A stretch of 64,000 nt of DNA, taken from contig CAJIZA010000001.1 of assembly GCA_905181815.1 (NCBI GenBank), positions 620,001-684,000 of the forward strand, written 5' to 3'. The number at the start of each line of letters is the position of its first letter. Position 1 is the stretch's first letter. The stretch comes from an uncultured Planktomarina sp. (GTDB lineage Bacteria > Pseudomonadota > Alphaproteobacteria > Rhodobacterales > Rhodobacteraceae). A program made the position numbers and the translations under genes. Below are positions 18,532 through 30,354 of the stretch, in pieces. Under the pieces are notes generated by a model. The model saw only the letters and a list, made by a program, of their open reading frames with translations, did not search any database and was not told where the DNA came from.

Positions 18532-18975
18532 TTACTTCGGCAAAGCGCCGGTCATCACATAACGCAGCGCTGCGGCCACTTGTTGCGGGGTTCGCGCCAC
18601 GACCAATGCAGCGGCATCAACTTCTTTCAGAGCATGCTGGTGCTCGTCTTGATGCATAACAATAAGAGGTTTGCCCAGAGCCGCCGCATAGCCTGCATCG
18701 AAAGCAGCGTTCCATTGCTTGTATTTTTCACCAAACCGCACAACAACCACATCGGCTTGCTCGATGCCGGTGCGGGTGCGAATGGCATTGAGCTGCGCAC
18801 CTTTGCGGTCATGCCAAAACTTATCCGGCTCCGCCCCCAAAATTTCAACACCACAATCATCACTGGCGGAATGATCTGTCACCGGCTCATCAAAGGATAG
18901 GTTGAGATCCCCACAGGCCGCAATGATTTGATCGCGCCAATCGGTGTGAATTTCGCCAGAAAGGTAAATACGCAT
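18532..18975 (-). CDS. ytoQ: YtoQ family protein
   Basis: The 147-residue protein begins MRIYLSGEIHTDWRDQI and contains GAEPDKFWHDRKGAQLNAIRT (shown here in part as the family hallmark) and ADVVVVRFGEKYKQWNAAFDAG. It resembles the YtoQ family, which has a nucleoside 2-deoxyribosyltransferase-like fold. No biochemical role is established. It is convergent with the FAD monooxygenase and lies just downstream of the glycerate kinase on the same strand, 47 bases away. Confidence 0.85.
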   Translation of the reverse strand: MRIYLSGEIHTDWRDQIIAACGDLNLSFDEPVTDHSASDDCGVEILGAEPDKFWHDRKGAQLNAIRTRTGIEQADVVVVRFGEKYKQWNAAFDAGYAAALGKPLIVMHQDEHQHALKEVDAAALVVARTPQQVAAALRYVMTGALPK

Positions 18976-19021
18976 GAAAATCTCCTAGTCATTGGTTGAG
19001 TGTTACAGCCAGTCGCAAAGG

Positions 19022-20251
19022 TCAGCTGCGAATTAAGATGCCAAGATCCGCCACATTGGTGCCGGTTGCGCCGGTGATATGTAAACCACCCACCGCCGCA
19101 AGCGCGCGGTAGGCATCATTGTTGTCCAGCAAGCCTGCCGGATCCAGCCCAGCGGCTCGAATTTTAGCCAGCGTGGTTTCACAGACTATCCCGCCCGCCG
19201 CATCCGTGGGGCCATCCCGGCCATCTGTGCCTGCTTGCAGGTAAAGCCAAGGGCCTTGCCAAGCCTCCGCTTCAGCCAAAAGCGCCAGCCGCAGGGCCAA
19301 ATCTTGATTGCGCCCGCCTCGGCCGGTGCCTGTGAGCTTGACGGTTGTCTCGCCGCCAAAGACATGCGCCCCGCGCCCCATATCTGCTACCCTTTGCACC
19401 GCCTTTGTCACATCGCCGATGAGGGGCTGCGGATGCAGCTTTGCCGCCGGATAGGCCGCGCCCATGGCCACAAGGCTCAGACCATTAGAGCCTATCAACA
19501 GATTGCGCGCATCTGGCAAGTCTTGGGGCACATCCACGCTTTGCAAAACCCAGCGCACCGTCTCAGGCAATGTCTCCCAGATATCAAGTTGATGTAAAAT
19601 ATAGCGTGCTTCAGCTTTTGTTCCGATCGGAGAGACCGTGGGACCACTGGCCACAACCCGCAAATCATCTCCAATCACATCCGACAAGATCAGTGCTGTC
19701 ACCGGGCTTGGCGCCGCATAACGCAACATGCCCCCACCCTTCAGCTCGGACAGCTGTTGGCGGATCAGGTTCATCACCTCAATATCCGCCCCGCTTGCCA
19801 AAAGCTGCGCGTTCACCACCATTTTATCTTGAAGCGACAATCCTACGACCGGAGCAGGCAAGAGTGCCGAACCACCGCCAGAGATCAAGCACAGTACCGG
19901 CCGGCCGGCCTGGCTGGCAGCAAGGAGCGCCACTTTCACCGCTTGCGCAGCTTCAAGGCCAACTTGGTCAGGAATGGGATGGGCAGCGGCAAAGATGCGC
20001 GCCTCCGGCATGGGGGGCAGCTCATCGGTCCGTTCGGCATTTTCGGGGTTCGTCACAACCACAAGTGCGGGCAATGAACCCAGGAGAGATCGCGCCATAC
20101 CTACCATGCTTAGAGCGGCTTTTCCCACTGCAATCACGGTTGGTGGCGTGTCAAACTCAGGCAAAGACCGGCGCACCGCCTCCGCGGGATCTGCTGCGCC
20201 AACGCCCGCGTGAAACGCAGCAGACGCCTGTCTGTAGTAGGGATGAATCAT
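19022..20251 (-). CDS. Glycerate 2-kinase (MOFRL family)
   Basis: The 409-residue kinase phosphorylates glycerate to 2-phosphoglycerate. Features seen are GKAALSMVGMARSLLG near the N-terminus, the CLISGGGSALLPAPV motif around residue 118, and the C-terminal MOFRL region (GTDGRDGPTDAAGGIV). I start it at the ATG at 20251 (MIHPYYRQASAAF); an upstream in-frame start would add 22 residues with no family similarity. It fits glyoxylate or tartronate disposal; the ThDP enzyme 2.6 kb away could be related, but that is speculation. It is divergent from the CMD gene. Confidence 0.87.
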   Translation of the reverse strand: MIHPYYRQASAAFHAGVGAADPAEAVRRSLPEFDTPPTVIAVGKAALSMVGMARSLLGSLPALVVVTNPENAERTDELPPMPEARIFAAAHPIPDQVGLEAAQAVKVALLAASQAGRPVLCLISGGGSALLPAPVVGLSLQDKMVVNAQLLASGADIEVMNLIRQQLSELKGGGMLRYAAPSPVTALILSDVIGDDLRVVASGPTVSPIGTKAEARYILHQLDIWETLPETVRWVLQSVDVPQDLPDARNLLIGSNGLSLVAMGAAYPAAKLHPQPLIGDVTKAVQRVADMGRGAHVFGGETTVKLTGTGRGGRNQDLALRLALLAEAEAWQGPWLYLQAGTDGRDGPTDAAGGIVCETTLAKIRAAGLDPAGLLDNNDAYRALAAVGGLHITGATGTNVADLGILIRS

Positions 20252-20410
20252 AACGGCCACTTTCTTTGAAGGCACTTTAATTCCCTGCGGGCCTAAAGAA
20301 CATATCGCGCGCGCCAAACGTTGGAAAGAAAATTAATACAGGCGCCAAAAACACCTGTCGCTTACGGAAAAATAATGCAGACTGCCACAAGGCTATGAAA
20401 AGGATACCAC

Positions 20411-20800
20411 ATGAGCACATTCGACGAAGATCTGTTTGTTAAAGGTTTGGAGCAGCGCAAAGCCACGCTGGGTGCGGATTATGTCACCGACAATTTTGCC
20501 ACTGCAGATGAATTTACCCGACCTTTCCAAACGGCGATGACCGCTTGGTGTTGGGGCTTTGGCTGGGGAGATGATGTGATTGACGCCAAAACGCGCTCTA
20601 TGATGAACCTGTCGATGATCGGCGCTTTGGGTAAAATGCATGAATGGGAATTGCATTGCAAAGGCGCGTTGAACAATGGGGTCACCGTTGAAGAGCTTCG
20701 TGCCATTATTCACGTGATTGGCATCTATTGCGGCGTGCCGCAGGCTTTGGAATGTTTCCGCGCCGCGCGAAAGGTCTTGACGGAAGCCGGCCAGCTCTGA
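20411..20800 (+). CDS. Carboxymuconolactone decarboxylase (CMD) family protein
   Basis: The 129-residue protein has the all-helical CMD fold signature, with WCWGFGWGDDVIDAKTRSMMNL and the motif GALGKMHEWELHCKGALNNG, then GIYCGVPQALECFRAA. Family members include PcaC and AhpD-like peroxidases; the AhpD CxxC pair is absent here, so a decarboxylase or other role is more likely. An AAAAGGA Shine-Dalgarno precedes the ATG. It lies 80 bases upstream of the FadH-like gene on the same strand and may be co-transcribed. Confidence 0.8.
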   Translation: MSTFDEDLFVKGLEQRKATLGADYVTDNFATADEFTRPFQTAMTAWCWGFGWGDDVIDAKTRSMMNLSMIGALGKMHEWELHCKGALNNGVTVEELRAIIHVIGIYCGVPQALECFRAARKVLTEAGQL

Positions 20801-20841
20801 TCCCATTATTCCGCAACGGAACGCTTGCAATCATAGGGTAA

Positions 20842-24557
<3,716 letters not shown>

Positions 24558-24590
24558 GCGCCTGCATCCTTTTGAAGATCTCCAGTCAGT

Positions 24591-24923
24591 TTATGCAGAT
24601 TTGCCCCTAACGACCAGCGGAATATAAGCTATGTGTCGCGCAGATTTTTCATTGGCCACTGCCCAATCACATATCTTGCGCAACGGATACTTCCAAGCCG
24701 CTTTAAGCGCCTGCCATTGCGGGCTTATCCCGTTTGGCACCTGCTGCACGATATGATGTAGCGCACCGTGATTAGCCAAAACTGCCAGCAGGGCATCTGT
24801 GACGTCATCACGATCATTGATATAGACCAACAAATCCGTCACACCGATCGCCCCCATATGCGGCACCCATTCGACGATAAATGGGACCGCGTTTCGCAGG
24901 GTGGTCACTGCAATAATACGCAT
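24591..24923 (-). pseudogene. Truncated family-2 glycosyltransferase-like gene
   Basis: The 110-residue reading frame begins MRIIAVTTLRNAVPFIVEWV and continues TDLLVYINDRDDVTDALL and PQWQALKAAWKYPLRK. These match the N-terminal third of Rhodobacteraceae glycosyltransferase family 2 proteins, which are usually around 300 residues or longer. Similarity stops just after CDWAV, where the D-x-D metal-binding segment should follow, and an unrelated tail ends in a stop at 24591. The rest of the gene is not found in any frame before the ThDP gene at 24557. I read this as a deleted remnant that probably lacks transferase activity. Confidence 0.65.
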
Positions 24924-25062
24924 AAAATAACTTTCTAAAAATCCAAGAGTTGCGCATATTTTGGCAAACTTAAATCACAGAGCGTGTATTTTTTATCAGC
25001 GTGACCGCTGCCCCCTTGCTCTGGTGGCAGTTTATGCCAAGCTGGTGCAAAGTGGAGGATAT

Positions 25063-26724
25063 ATGGAAGCGGATTTTGTCATAATTGGATCGGGCTCGGC
25101 GGGTTCAGCCATGGCGGCCCGGCTGTCTGAGGATGGTCAACATTCCGTGATCGTGCTGGAATATGGCGGCAGTGATGCCGGGCCCTTCATTCAAATGCCC
25201 GGCGCGCTATCCTATCCTATGAATATGCCCCTCTATGATTGGGGGTACCGCTCTGAACCAGAGCCGCATTTGGACGGGCGACAATTGGCCTGCCCCCGCG
25301 GCAAGGTGATCGGTGGGTCTTCCTCTATAAATGGCATGGTCTATGTGCGTGGCCATGCGGGGGATTACGACCATTGGGCAGAAAGTGGCGCCGAAGGGTG
25401 GTCCTACTCGGATGTACTGCCCTATTTTCTGCGCATGGAGAATTGGCACGAGAGCGGCCAGGGCGGCGATCCCGATTGGCGCGGTAAAAACGGACCACTG
25501 CATATCACCCGCGGCAAACGCGACATCCCGCTGCACCAAGCTTTTGTGGAGGCTGGCCGCCAGGCGGGGTTCGAAGTCACCAAAGACTACAACGGCGCGC
25601 AGCAGGAGGGATTTTCCCCGATGGAGCAAACCGTCTGGCGAGGCCGACGCTGGTCGGCGGCCAATGCCTATCTCAAGCCAGCCCTTAAACGACCCAATCT
25701 GAAGCTGCACAAATGTCTTGCGCGCCGCATTGTCCTGAAAGACGGTCGCGCCATTGGGGTGGAAGTCTCTACAGGGCAAAATATCTCTGTGATCCGCGCC
25801 CACCGCGAGGTGATTGTTGCCGCTTCCGCGATCAACTCTCCCAAACTCTTGATGCTTTCAGGCATAGGTCCCGCCGTGCATCTGACGCAAATGGGGATTG
25901 AGGTGCAGGCCGACCGGCCTGGCGTGGGGCAAAACCTGCAAGATCATCTGGAGCTTTACATCCAGCAGGCCTGCCTAAAGCCCATTACGCTTTACAAATA
26001 TTGGAATCTCTTTGGAAAACTGCGCGTGGGTCTAGAATGGATACTCAATAAATCCGGCCCTGGTGCGTCAAATGCTTTTGAATCTTGTGCCTTTTTGCGC
26101 TCAAAACCGGGCGTGCGCTACCCTGATATTCAATATCATTTCTTGCCAATCGCCGTGCGCTATGATGGGCAAGCCGCCTCCGAAGGCCATGGGTTCCAAG
26201 CCCATGTCGGGCCCATGCGGTCTGCCGCGCGTGGGGCGGTGACTCTGCGCTCTAGTGATCCTATTAAAGATCCAAAGATCCTATTTAACTACATGTCCAG
26301 TCCGCAGGACTGGAGTGATTTTCGCCATTGCATCCGCTTGACCCGCAAGATTTTTGGCCAAACTGCTTTTGACCCATTCCGAGGCAAAGAAATTCAACCA
26401 GGCGCATCGCTGCAAAGCGACGCCGAGCTTGACGGGTTTATCTCCGAGCATGTGGAGAGCGCCTACCATCCCTGCGGCACCTGCAAAATGGGTCGCAGAG
26501 AGGATCCTATGGCAGTGGTGGATTCCGAATGTCGGGTGATCGGGGTGGACGCGCTGCGCGTGGTCGACAGCTCCATCTTCCCACGCATCCCCAATGGAAA
26601 CCTGAACGGGCCGTCGATCATGGTGGGAGAAAAAGGCGCCGATCACATCCTGGGCAAGCAACCCCTACCAAAAGACAACCGAGCCCCCTGGATCAATCCA
26701 AGATGGGAAAGCTCCGACAGATAG
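25063..26724 (+). CDS. GMC oxidoreductase, choline dehydrogenase (BetA)-like
   Basis: The 553-residue FAD enzyme starts [24 protein letters not shown]. It has the GMC signature motifs [28 protein letters not shown] and [17 protein letters not shown] (given here as landmarks at about residues 80-110 and 250), and the catalytic His region [13 protein letters not shown] near residue 465. It resembles bacterial choline dehydrogenase, which makes betaine aldehyde, but other alcohol substrates are possible and no betB lies nearby. I chose the ATG at 25063 for its GTGGAGG Shine-Dalgarno; an upstream in-frame start adds 34 residues before the FAD motif. Confidence 0.85.
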   Translation: MEADFVIIGSGSAGSAMAARLSEDGQHSVIVLEYGGSDAGPFIQMPGALSYPMNMPLYDWGYRSEPEPHLDGRQLACPRGKVIGGSSSINGMVYVRGHAGDYDHWAESGAEGWSYSDVLPYFLRMENWHESGQGGDPDWRGKNGPLHITRGKRDIPLHQAFVEAGRQAGFEVTKDYNGAQQEGFSPMEQTVWRGRRWSAANAYLKPALKRPNLKLHKCLARRIVLKDGRAIGVEVSTGQNISVIRAHREVIVAASAINSPKLLMLSGIGPAVHLTQMGIEVQADRPGVGQNLQDHLELYIQQACLKPITLYKYWNLFGKLRVGLEWILNKSGPGASNAFESCAFLRSKPGVRYPDIQYHFLPIAVRYDGQAASEGHGFQAHVGPMRSAARGAVTLRSSDPIKDPKILFNYMSSPQDWSDFRHCIRLTRKIFGQTAFDPFRGKEIQPGASLQSDAELDGFISEHVESAYHPCGTCKMGRREDPMAVVDSECRVIGVDALRVVDSSIFPRIPNGNLNGPSIMVGEKGADHILGKQPLPKDNRAPWINPRWESSDR

Positions 26725-26894
26725 ACCGGCAGCAAAGCTGGAGGGCCAAACTTGAGAGCCTCTCTCGGGCATTCCATCACAAAACCTATGCGTCAAAGAA
26801 AACGGAACATAGGCCTATCACCCGGCGGCAACACCCAGAAGGTGTTGCCATCATGTCTGCGCGGGAATGACACCTTGCAGAGGTCTCAGCTGTT

Positions 26895-26908
26895 TTGATA
26901 GCTATCAA
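26895..26908. repeat. 14-bp perfect palindrome between the GMC gene and scoB
   Basis: TTGATAGCTATCAA reads the same on both strands and lies 18 bases beyond the scoB stop codon in a 200-bp convergent gap. It could serve as a protein-binding site or a weak hairpin. There is no T-run long enough for me to call a terminator. Confidence 0.35.
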
Positions 26909-26925
26909 GCCGATCGCAAAACGTG

Positions 26926-27570
26926 CTAGGAGACAATCTTCGCCAGCGTGGCAGTGCGAAGATCTTCCTCACTAACGCCCTCTGCGGTCTCCACTATAGC
27001 CAATCCGCCCTCAACCACATCCAGCACCCCAAGGTTGGTGATGATACGGTCCACAACGCCTGCGCCAGTGAGCGGCAGGCTACAGGCCGGCAGCACTTTG
27101 CTTTCACCCCTCTTGTTGGTGTGATCCATGACCACGACAACCCGACCGACGCCAGCCACCAAATCCATGGCGCCGCCCATACCTTTGACCAGCTTGCCGG
27201 GGATCATCCAATTGGCCAAATCGCCATTTTCCGCAACTTCCATCGCGCCGAGGATCGCCATGGCAATCTTGCCGCCTCGAATCATGCCAAACGAAGTGGC
27301 ACTGTCGAAATAGGCAGTTTGCGGCAGTTCGGTAATCGTTTGCTTGCCCGCGTTGATCAGATCAGGATCAACCTCATCTTCGGTCGGAAACGGTCCCATG
27401 CCCAGCATGCCGTTTTCCGATTGCAAGGTCACCTCAACCCCTTCTGGGATATAGTTCGAAACAAGCGTTGGAATACCAATACCCAGATTCACGTAGGTGC
27501 CATCTTCCAGCTCTTGCGCGGCCCGCGCTGCCATTTGGTTGCGGTCCCAGCCTTTTGTCTCTGTGGCCAT
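26926..27570 (-). CDS. scoB: 3-oxoacid CoA-transferase subunit B
   Basis: The 214-residue beta subunit transfers CoA between succinyl-CoA and acetoacetate or another 3-oxoacid. The catalytic Glu lies in [12 protein letters not shown] at about residue 50, and the CoA-binding loops GMGGAMDLV and TNLGVLDV are conserved. Its ATG shares one base with the scoA stop (TAATG), so the pair is translationally coupled. In this family such transferases serve ketone body or 3-oxoadipate breakdown; which applies here is not clear. Confidence 0.9.
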   Translation of the reverse strand: MATETKGWDRNQMAARAAQELEDGTYVNLGIGIPTLVSNYIPEGVEVTLQSENGMLGMGPFPTEDEVDPDLINAGKQTITELPQTAYFDSATSFGMIRGGKIAMAILGAMEVAENGDLANWMIPGKLVKGMGGAMDLVAGVGRVVVVMDHTNKRGESKVLPACSLPLTGAGVVDRIITNLGVLDVVEGGLAIVETAEGVSEEDLRTATLAKIVS

Positions 27571-28265
27571 TATGATGCCCTCAATGTACGTTGTTCTATC
27601 CGTTTTTCATGGCTGCCTTGAATGAGCCGGTGAACATAGATACCCGGCAAATGAATGTGATCGGGATCCAAACTGCCAGTGGGGACAATCTCTTCAACCT
27701 CCGCAATGCAGACCTCACCACACATGGCTGCGGGCGGGTTAAAGTTCCGCGCAGTCTTGCGGAAAACTAAATTGCCCGTCTCATCAGCCTTCCATGCTTT
27801 TACAATCGACACATCTGCAAAGAGCCCAGTTTCGAGAATATATGTCTCTCCATTAAAATCTTTGTGCTCCTTGCCGTCAGCAATCACCGTGCCAACTCCG
27901 GTTTTGGTATAAAATCCAGGAATGCCGCACCCTGCGGCGCGCATGCGTTCCGCCAAAGTGCCCTGAGGGTTGAATTCAAGCTCCAGCTCGCCAGAGAGAT
28001 ATTGCTTCATAAATGTATCATTCTCGCCCACATAGGAAGAGATCATCTTTTTCACCTGCCGCGTTTGAAGCAAGATGCCAATGCCAAAATCATCCACACC
28101 GGCATTGTTCGAAGCGAAGGTCAAATCCTTGGTGCCAGCGTCTCGAATCGCGGCCAATAGATTTTCTGGCAAACCACACAGACCAAAGCCTCCGGCGGCA
28201 ATAAACATCCCGTCAAACAACAGCCCTTCGAGAGCCTCGCTGGCGGATCCATATAGTTTTTTCAT
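27570..28265 (-). CDS. scoA: 3-oxoacid CoA-transferase subunit A
   Basis: The 231-residue alpha subunit begins [20 protein letters not shown] and carries the CoA-binding [17 protein letters not shown] motif at about residues 21-37, plus [14 protein letters not shown]. The length is typical. It is the first gene of the scoAB pair. The operon is 700 bases away from dmdA in an otherwise gene-poor stretch, so a shared promoter with dmdA is unlikely. Confidence 0.9.
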   Translation of the reverse strand: MKKLYGSASEALEGLLFDGMFIAAGGFGLCGLPENLLAAIRDAGTKDLTFASNNAGVDDFGIGILLQTRQVKKMISSYVGENDTFMKQYLSGELELEFNPQGTLAERMRAAGCGIPGFYTKTGVGTVIADGKEHKDFNGETYILETGLFADVSIVKAWKADETGNLVFRKTARNFNPPAAMCGEVCIAEVEEIVPTGSLDPDHIHLPGIYVHRLIQGSHEKRIEQRTLRAS

Positions 28266-28975
28266 GAGCAGACCGTCCTCTTCGTTCCATTGACCTCAAA
28301 GACCACTGAATAAACTATGGGTCAAGACTTCGTAGCTGTTTTGCCCAAAATCCGCCTGCAAGCAGGCCTGCTCATGAAGAGGCCCTGTCATATCTGCGGA
28401 TGGAGATGGCAAAGACCGAGCATTTCGTTGTGGACCGCCTTGCAAATTACTAAACTTCATTTGAGATCAAACCCAGGATTTAGTAGTATTAGCCTCATTT
28501 GAGCTGAACTTTATTTTTGGACAGGCTCATTGTGAATTAAACAAAAATATCCGGCTTCACTGGCGCGGCGCTCTGCCTGTGCGTCATCGTGCCTTCCGTC
28601 TCTCATGCCTTCCTTATCAGCAAAGATTTTGCATTCTTTGCCTCTCTTTTCCCAGAATTGTTCGGCATCTTCATTGGATTGATCATTTTCCTTATACCGG
28701 CGGCCATATTGCTCTTTCTATCCACATGCTCGCCTGCTTTTGAGAAGGCCTCCTTGATGTATCCGATCATGATCGCGCTTCCTGTTTTGAATGTGTCTTT
28801 GTCGGACGATCCCCTAGCCGCGGGCCTACCTGCAGTTTTGTTATCTGCCCCTTTTGTATTCTTTTTATCCTAGCGTCGAAAAATAAATACCAATCAAGAT
28901 GTTAGAACACTAATCGAAATCAAGAGGCAATGGTATTGCCCCCCACCGTCGCTTCGCCGACCTTCGGAATTTTCA
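28266..28975. other. Gene-poor 700-bp interval upstream of scoA and beyond dmdA's 3' end
   Basis: The stretch holds the scoA promoter region, one possible small membrane-protein frame (28589-28873, listed separately) and AT-rich DNA. I saw no terminator, tRNA or mobile element in it. A tight inverted repeat GCCTGC-aa-GCAGGC occurs at 28354-28367, too tight to fold well. Confidence 0.5.
28589..28873 (+). CDS. Hypothetical small membrane protein
   Basis: The 94-residue frame starts at GTG. It contains two or three hydrophobic stretches (LFGIFIGLIIFLIPAAILLF and an end AVLLSAPFVFFLS). The same frame stays open upstream to a stop at 28538, and the residues there (GFTGAALCLCVIVPSVSHA) look like a signal peptide with an SHA cleavage site, but no ATG, GTG or TTG begins it. 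Either an unusual start is used or the gene has lost its beginning. There is no recognised family and no operon context. Confidence that it is expressed is low. Confidence 0.35.
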   Translation: MPSVSHAFLISKDFAFFASLFPELFGIFIGLIIFLIPAAILLFLSTCSPAFEKASLMYPIMIALPVLNVSLSDDPLAAGLPAVLLSAPFVFFLS

Positions 28976-30082
28976 TTATAAAAACGGCATATCCACCAGC
29001 GTTGCCTCGATTTTGCGACCACCAGATCGGGACAGAGTCACTTTTTCGCCTACCCTGCAGCTGCGTGAGATCAATGCGTATCCAATGTTTTTGTTCATAC
29101 GCGGGGACCAAACACAATTGGTCATATCGCCGACCTTCTGCCCATCAACGGTGATATCTTCCCAAACGAAGTTCAACGGATCGGGCGTTTCGCCGTCCAG
29201 GATCAAACCAAGTTGATGACGCTTGGGGCCTTCCGCATGGATACGGCGCAGCGCTTGAATACCGATCACATCATCGGGCACATCCAAGTCAATATAATTA
29301 CCCAAACGCACCTCATAGGGATTGGTAGTGCCATCGCTATCAGAGCCACAGCTCACCAGACCACTTTCTGTCCGCTCAGCCGAGGTTGGCCCACCATTGC
29401 CGATGTCGAAAGGATCGCCAGCCTCTTTGACGATCTTCCACAGCTCATCGCCGCGTGTACCATCGCGTAGGTAAATCTCAAAACCACCCTGTTTTGACCA
29501 GCCAGAGCGTTGTACTGCAACAGGAATTCCGTTGATTTCAGTTTCTGAGAACCAGAAATACTTCAGATCATGCACCCAATCGCCAAAGATTGACGACACA
29601 ACCGCCCCCGCTTTTGGCCCCTGCACCGCCAAGGGCGAGACATCCGGTTCAGAAATTTTCACATCCAAACCACGCTCTGCGGCGATCGCGCGGGCCCAGA
29701 ACCAAATGTCACTGTCTGCAATCGAGAACCAAAACAGATCTTCGCGCAGTTTGAGTAAGACCGGATCATTGATCAAAATACCTTCGTGATTGCAAAGTGG
29801 CACATATTTTCCCTGCCCGATCTTGCATTTTGATAAATCGCGAGGGCTAAGGATCTGCGCCAATTTGGCTGCATCAGGCCCTTCGAGCTGTACCTGCCGC
29901 TCCGCACCCACATCCCACATGACGACTCCATTCAATAGGTCCCAATATTCCTTGTTCTTATCGCCAAAACTCGCCGGCAAAATCATCCGGTTGTAGACCG
30001 AGGCATCGGTACAGCCCTCGGCAACTACCGAATTTAAAAAGGGCGACGGACGCAAACGCGCTGTGGCATGAACCTGAAACAT
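28976..30082 (-). CDS. dmdA: DMSP demethylase DmdA (GcvT family)
   Basis: The 368-residue folate-binding protein belongs to the GcvT aminomethyltransferase superfamily. It has the features I associate with DmdA rather than GcvT: DASVYNRMILPASF near the N-terminus, VQLEGPDAAKL, EPDVSPLAVQGPKAG at about residues 150-164, and SGWSKQGGFEIYL at about 207. DmdA moves a methyl group from dimethylsulfoniopropionate to tetrahydrofolate, giving methylmercaptopropionate. The usual dmdA neighbours acuI or dmdBC are not here; the gene is divergent from the hyuA operon across 270 bases. A close paralogue with another methylated substrate cannot be excluded. Confidence 0.72.
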   Translation of the reverse strand: MFQVHATARLRPSPFLNSVVAEGCTDASVYNRMILPASFGDKNKEYWDLLNGVVMWDVGAERQVQLEGPDAAKLAQILSPRDLSKCKIGQGKYVPLCNHEGILINDPVLLKLREDLFWFSIADSDIWFWARAIAAERGLDVKISEPDVSPLAVQGPKAGAVVSSIFGDWVHDLKYFWFSETEINGIPVAVQRSGWSKQGGFEIYLRDGTRGDELWKIVKEAGDPFDIGNGGPTSAERTESGLVSCGSDSDGTTNPYEVRLGNYIDLDVPDDVIGIQALRRIHAEGPKRHQLGLILDGETPDPLNFVWEDITVDGQKVGDMTNCVWSPRMNKNIGYALISRSCRVGEKVTLSRSGGRKIEATLVDMPFL

Positions 30083-30354
30083 TTTGAGCTCCTAATCTGA
30101 CGCTAAAACGCGCTTTAGTGCAGGCAAGCCCGGTCTGGCAATCCCCTGAATTGCGCTGGCGATATGACCTTGCGTCATCTATTTTACCAAGAAATTAATC
30201 TGGGCACCCCGATGCGGGTAAATCGCACAGTTTAGCTTGTGCCAGGCAAGGCCAAGAGCTGTTGGATCGCCTTGTGGCTTTATCGCAATAATGGCGCCAA
30301 ATACCTTCCCCTGCTACCGCATTCTGTTAACCTGAGTGCAAATTGGAGGATCAA

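Noticed and set aside
26895-26908. Rho-independent terminator for scoB
   Set aside because: The palindrome has no loop and lacks a proper T-run on the scoB strand.
28976-30082. Glycine cleavage T protein (GcvT)
   Set aside because: The SGWSKQGGFEIYL and VYNRMILPASF segments fit DmdA-type proteins and no gcvH or gcvP is adjacent.
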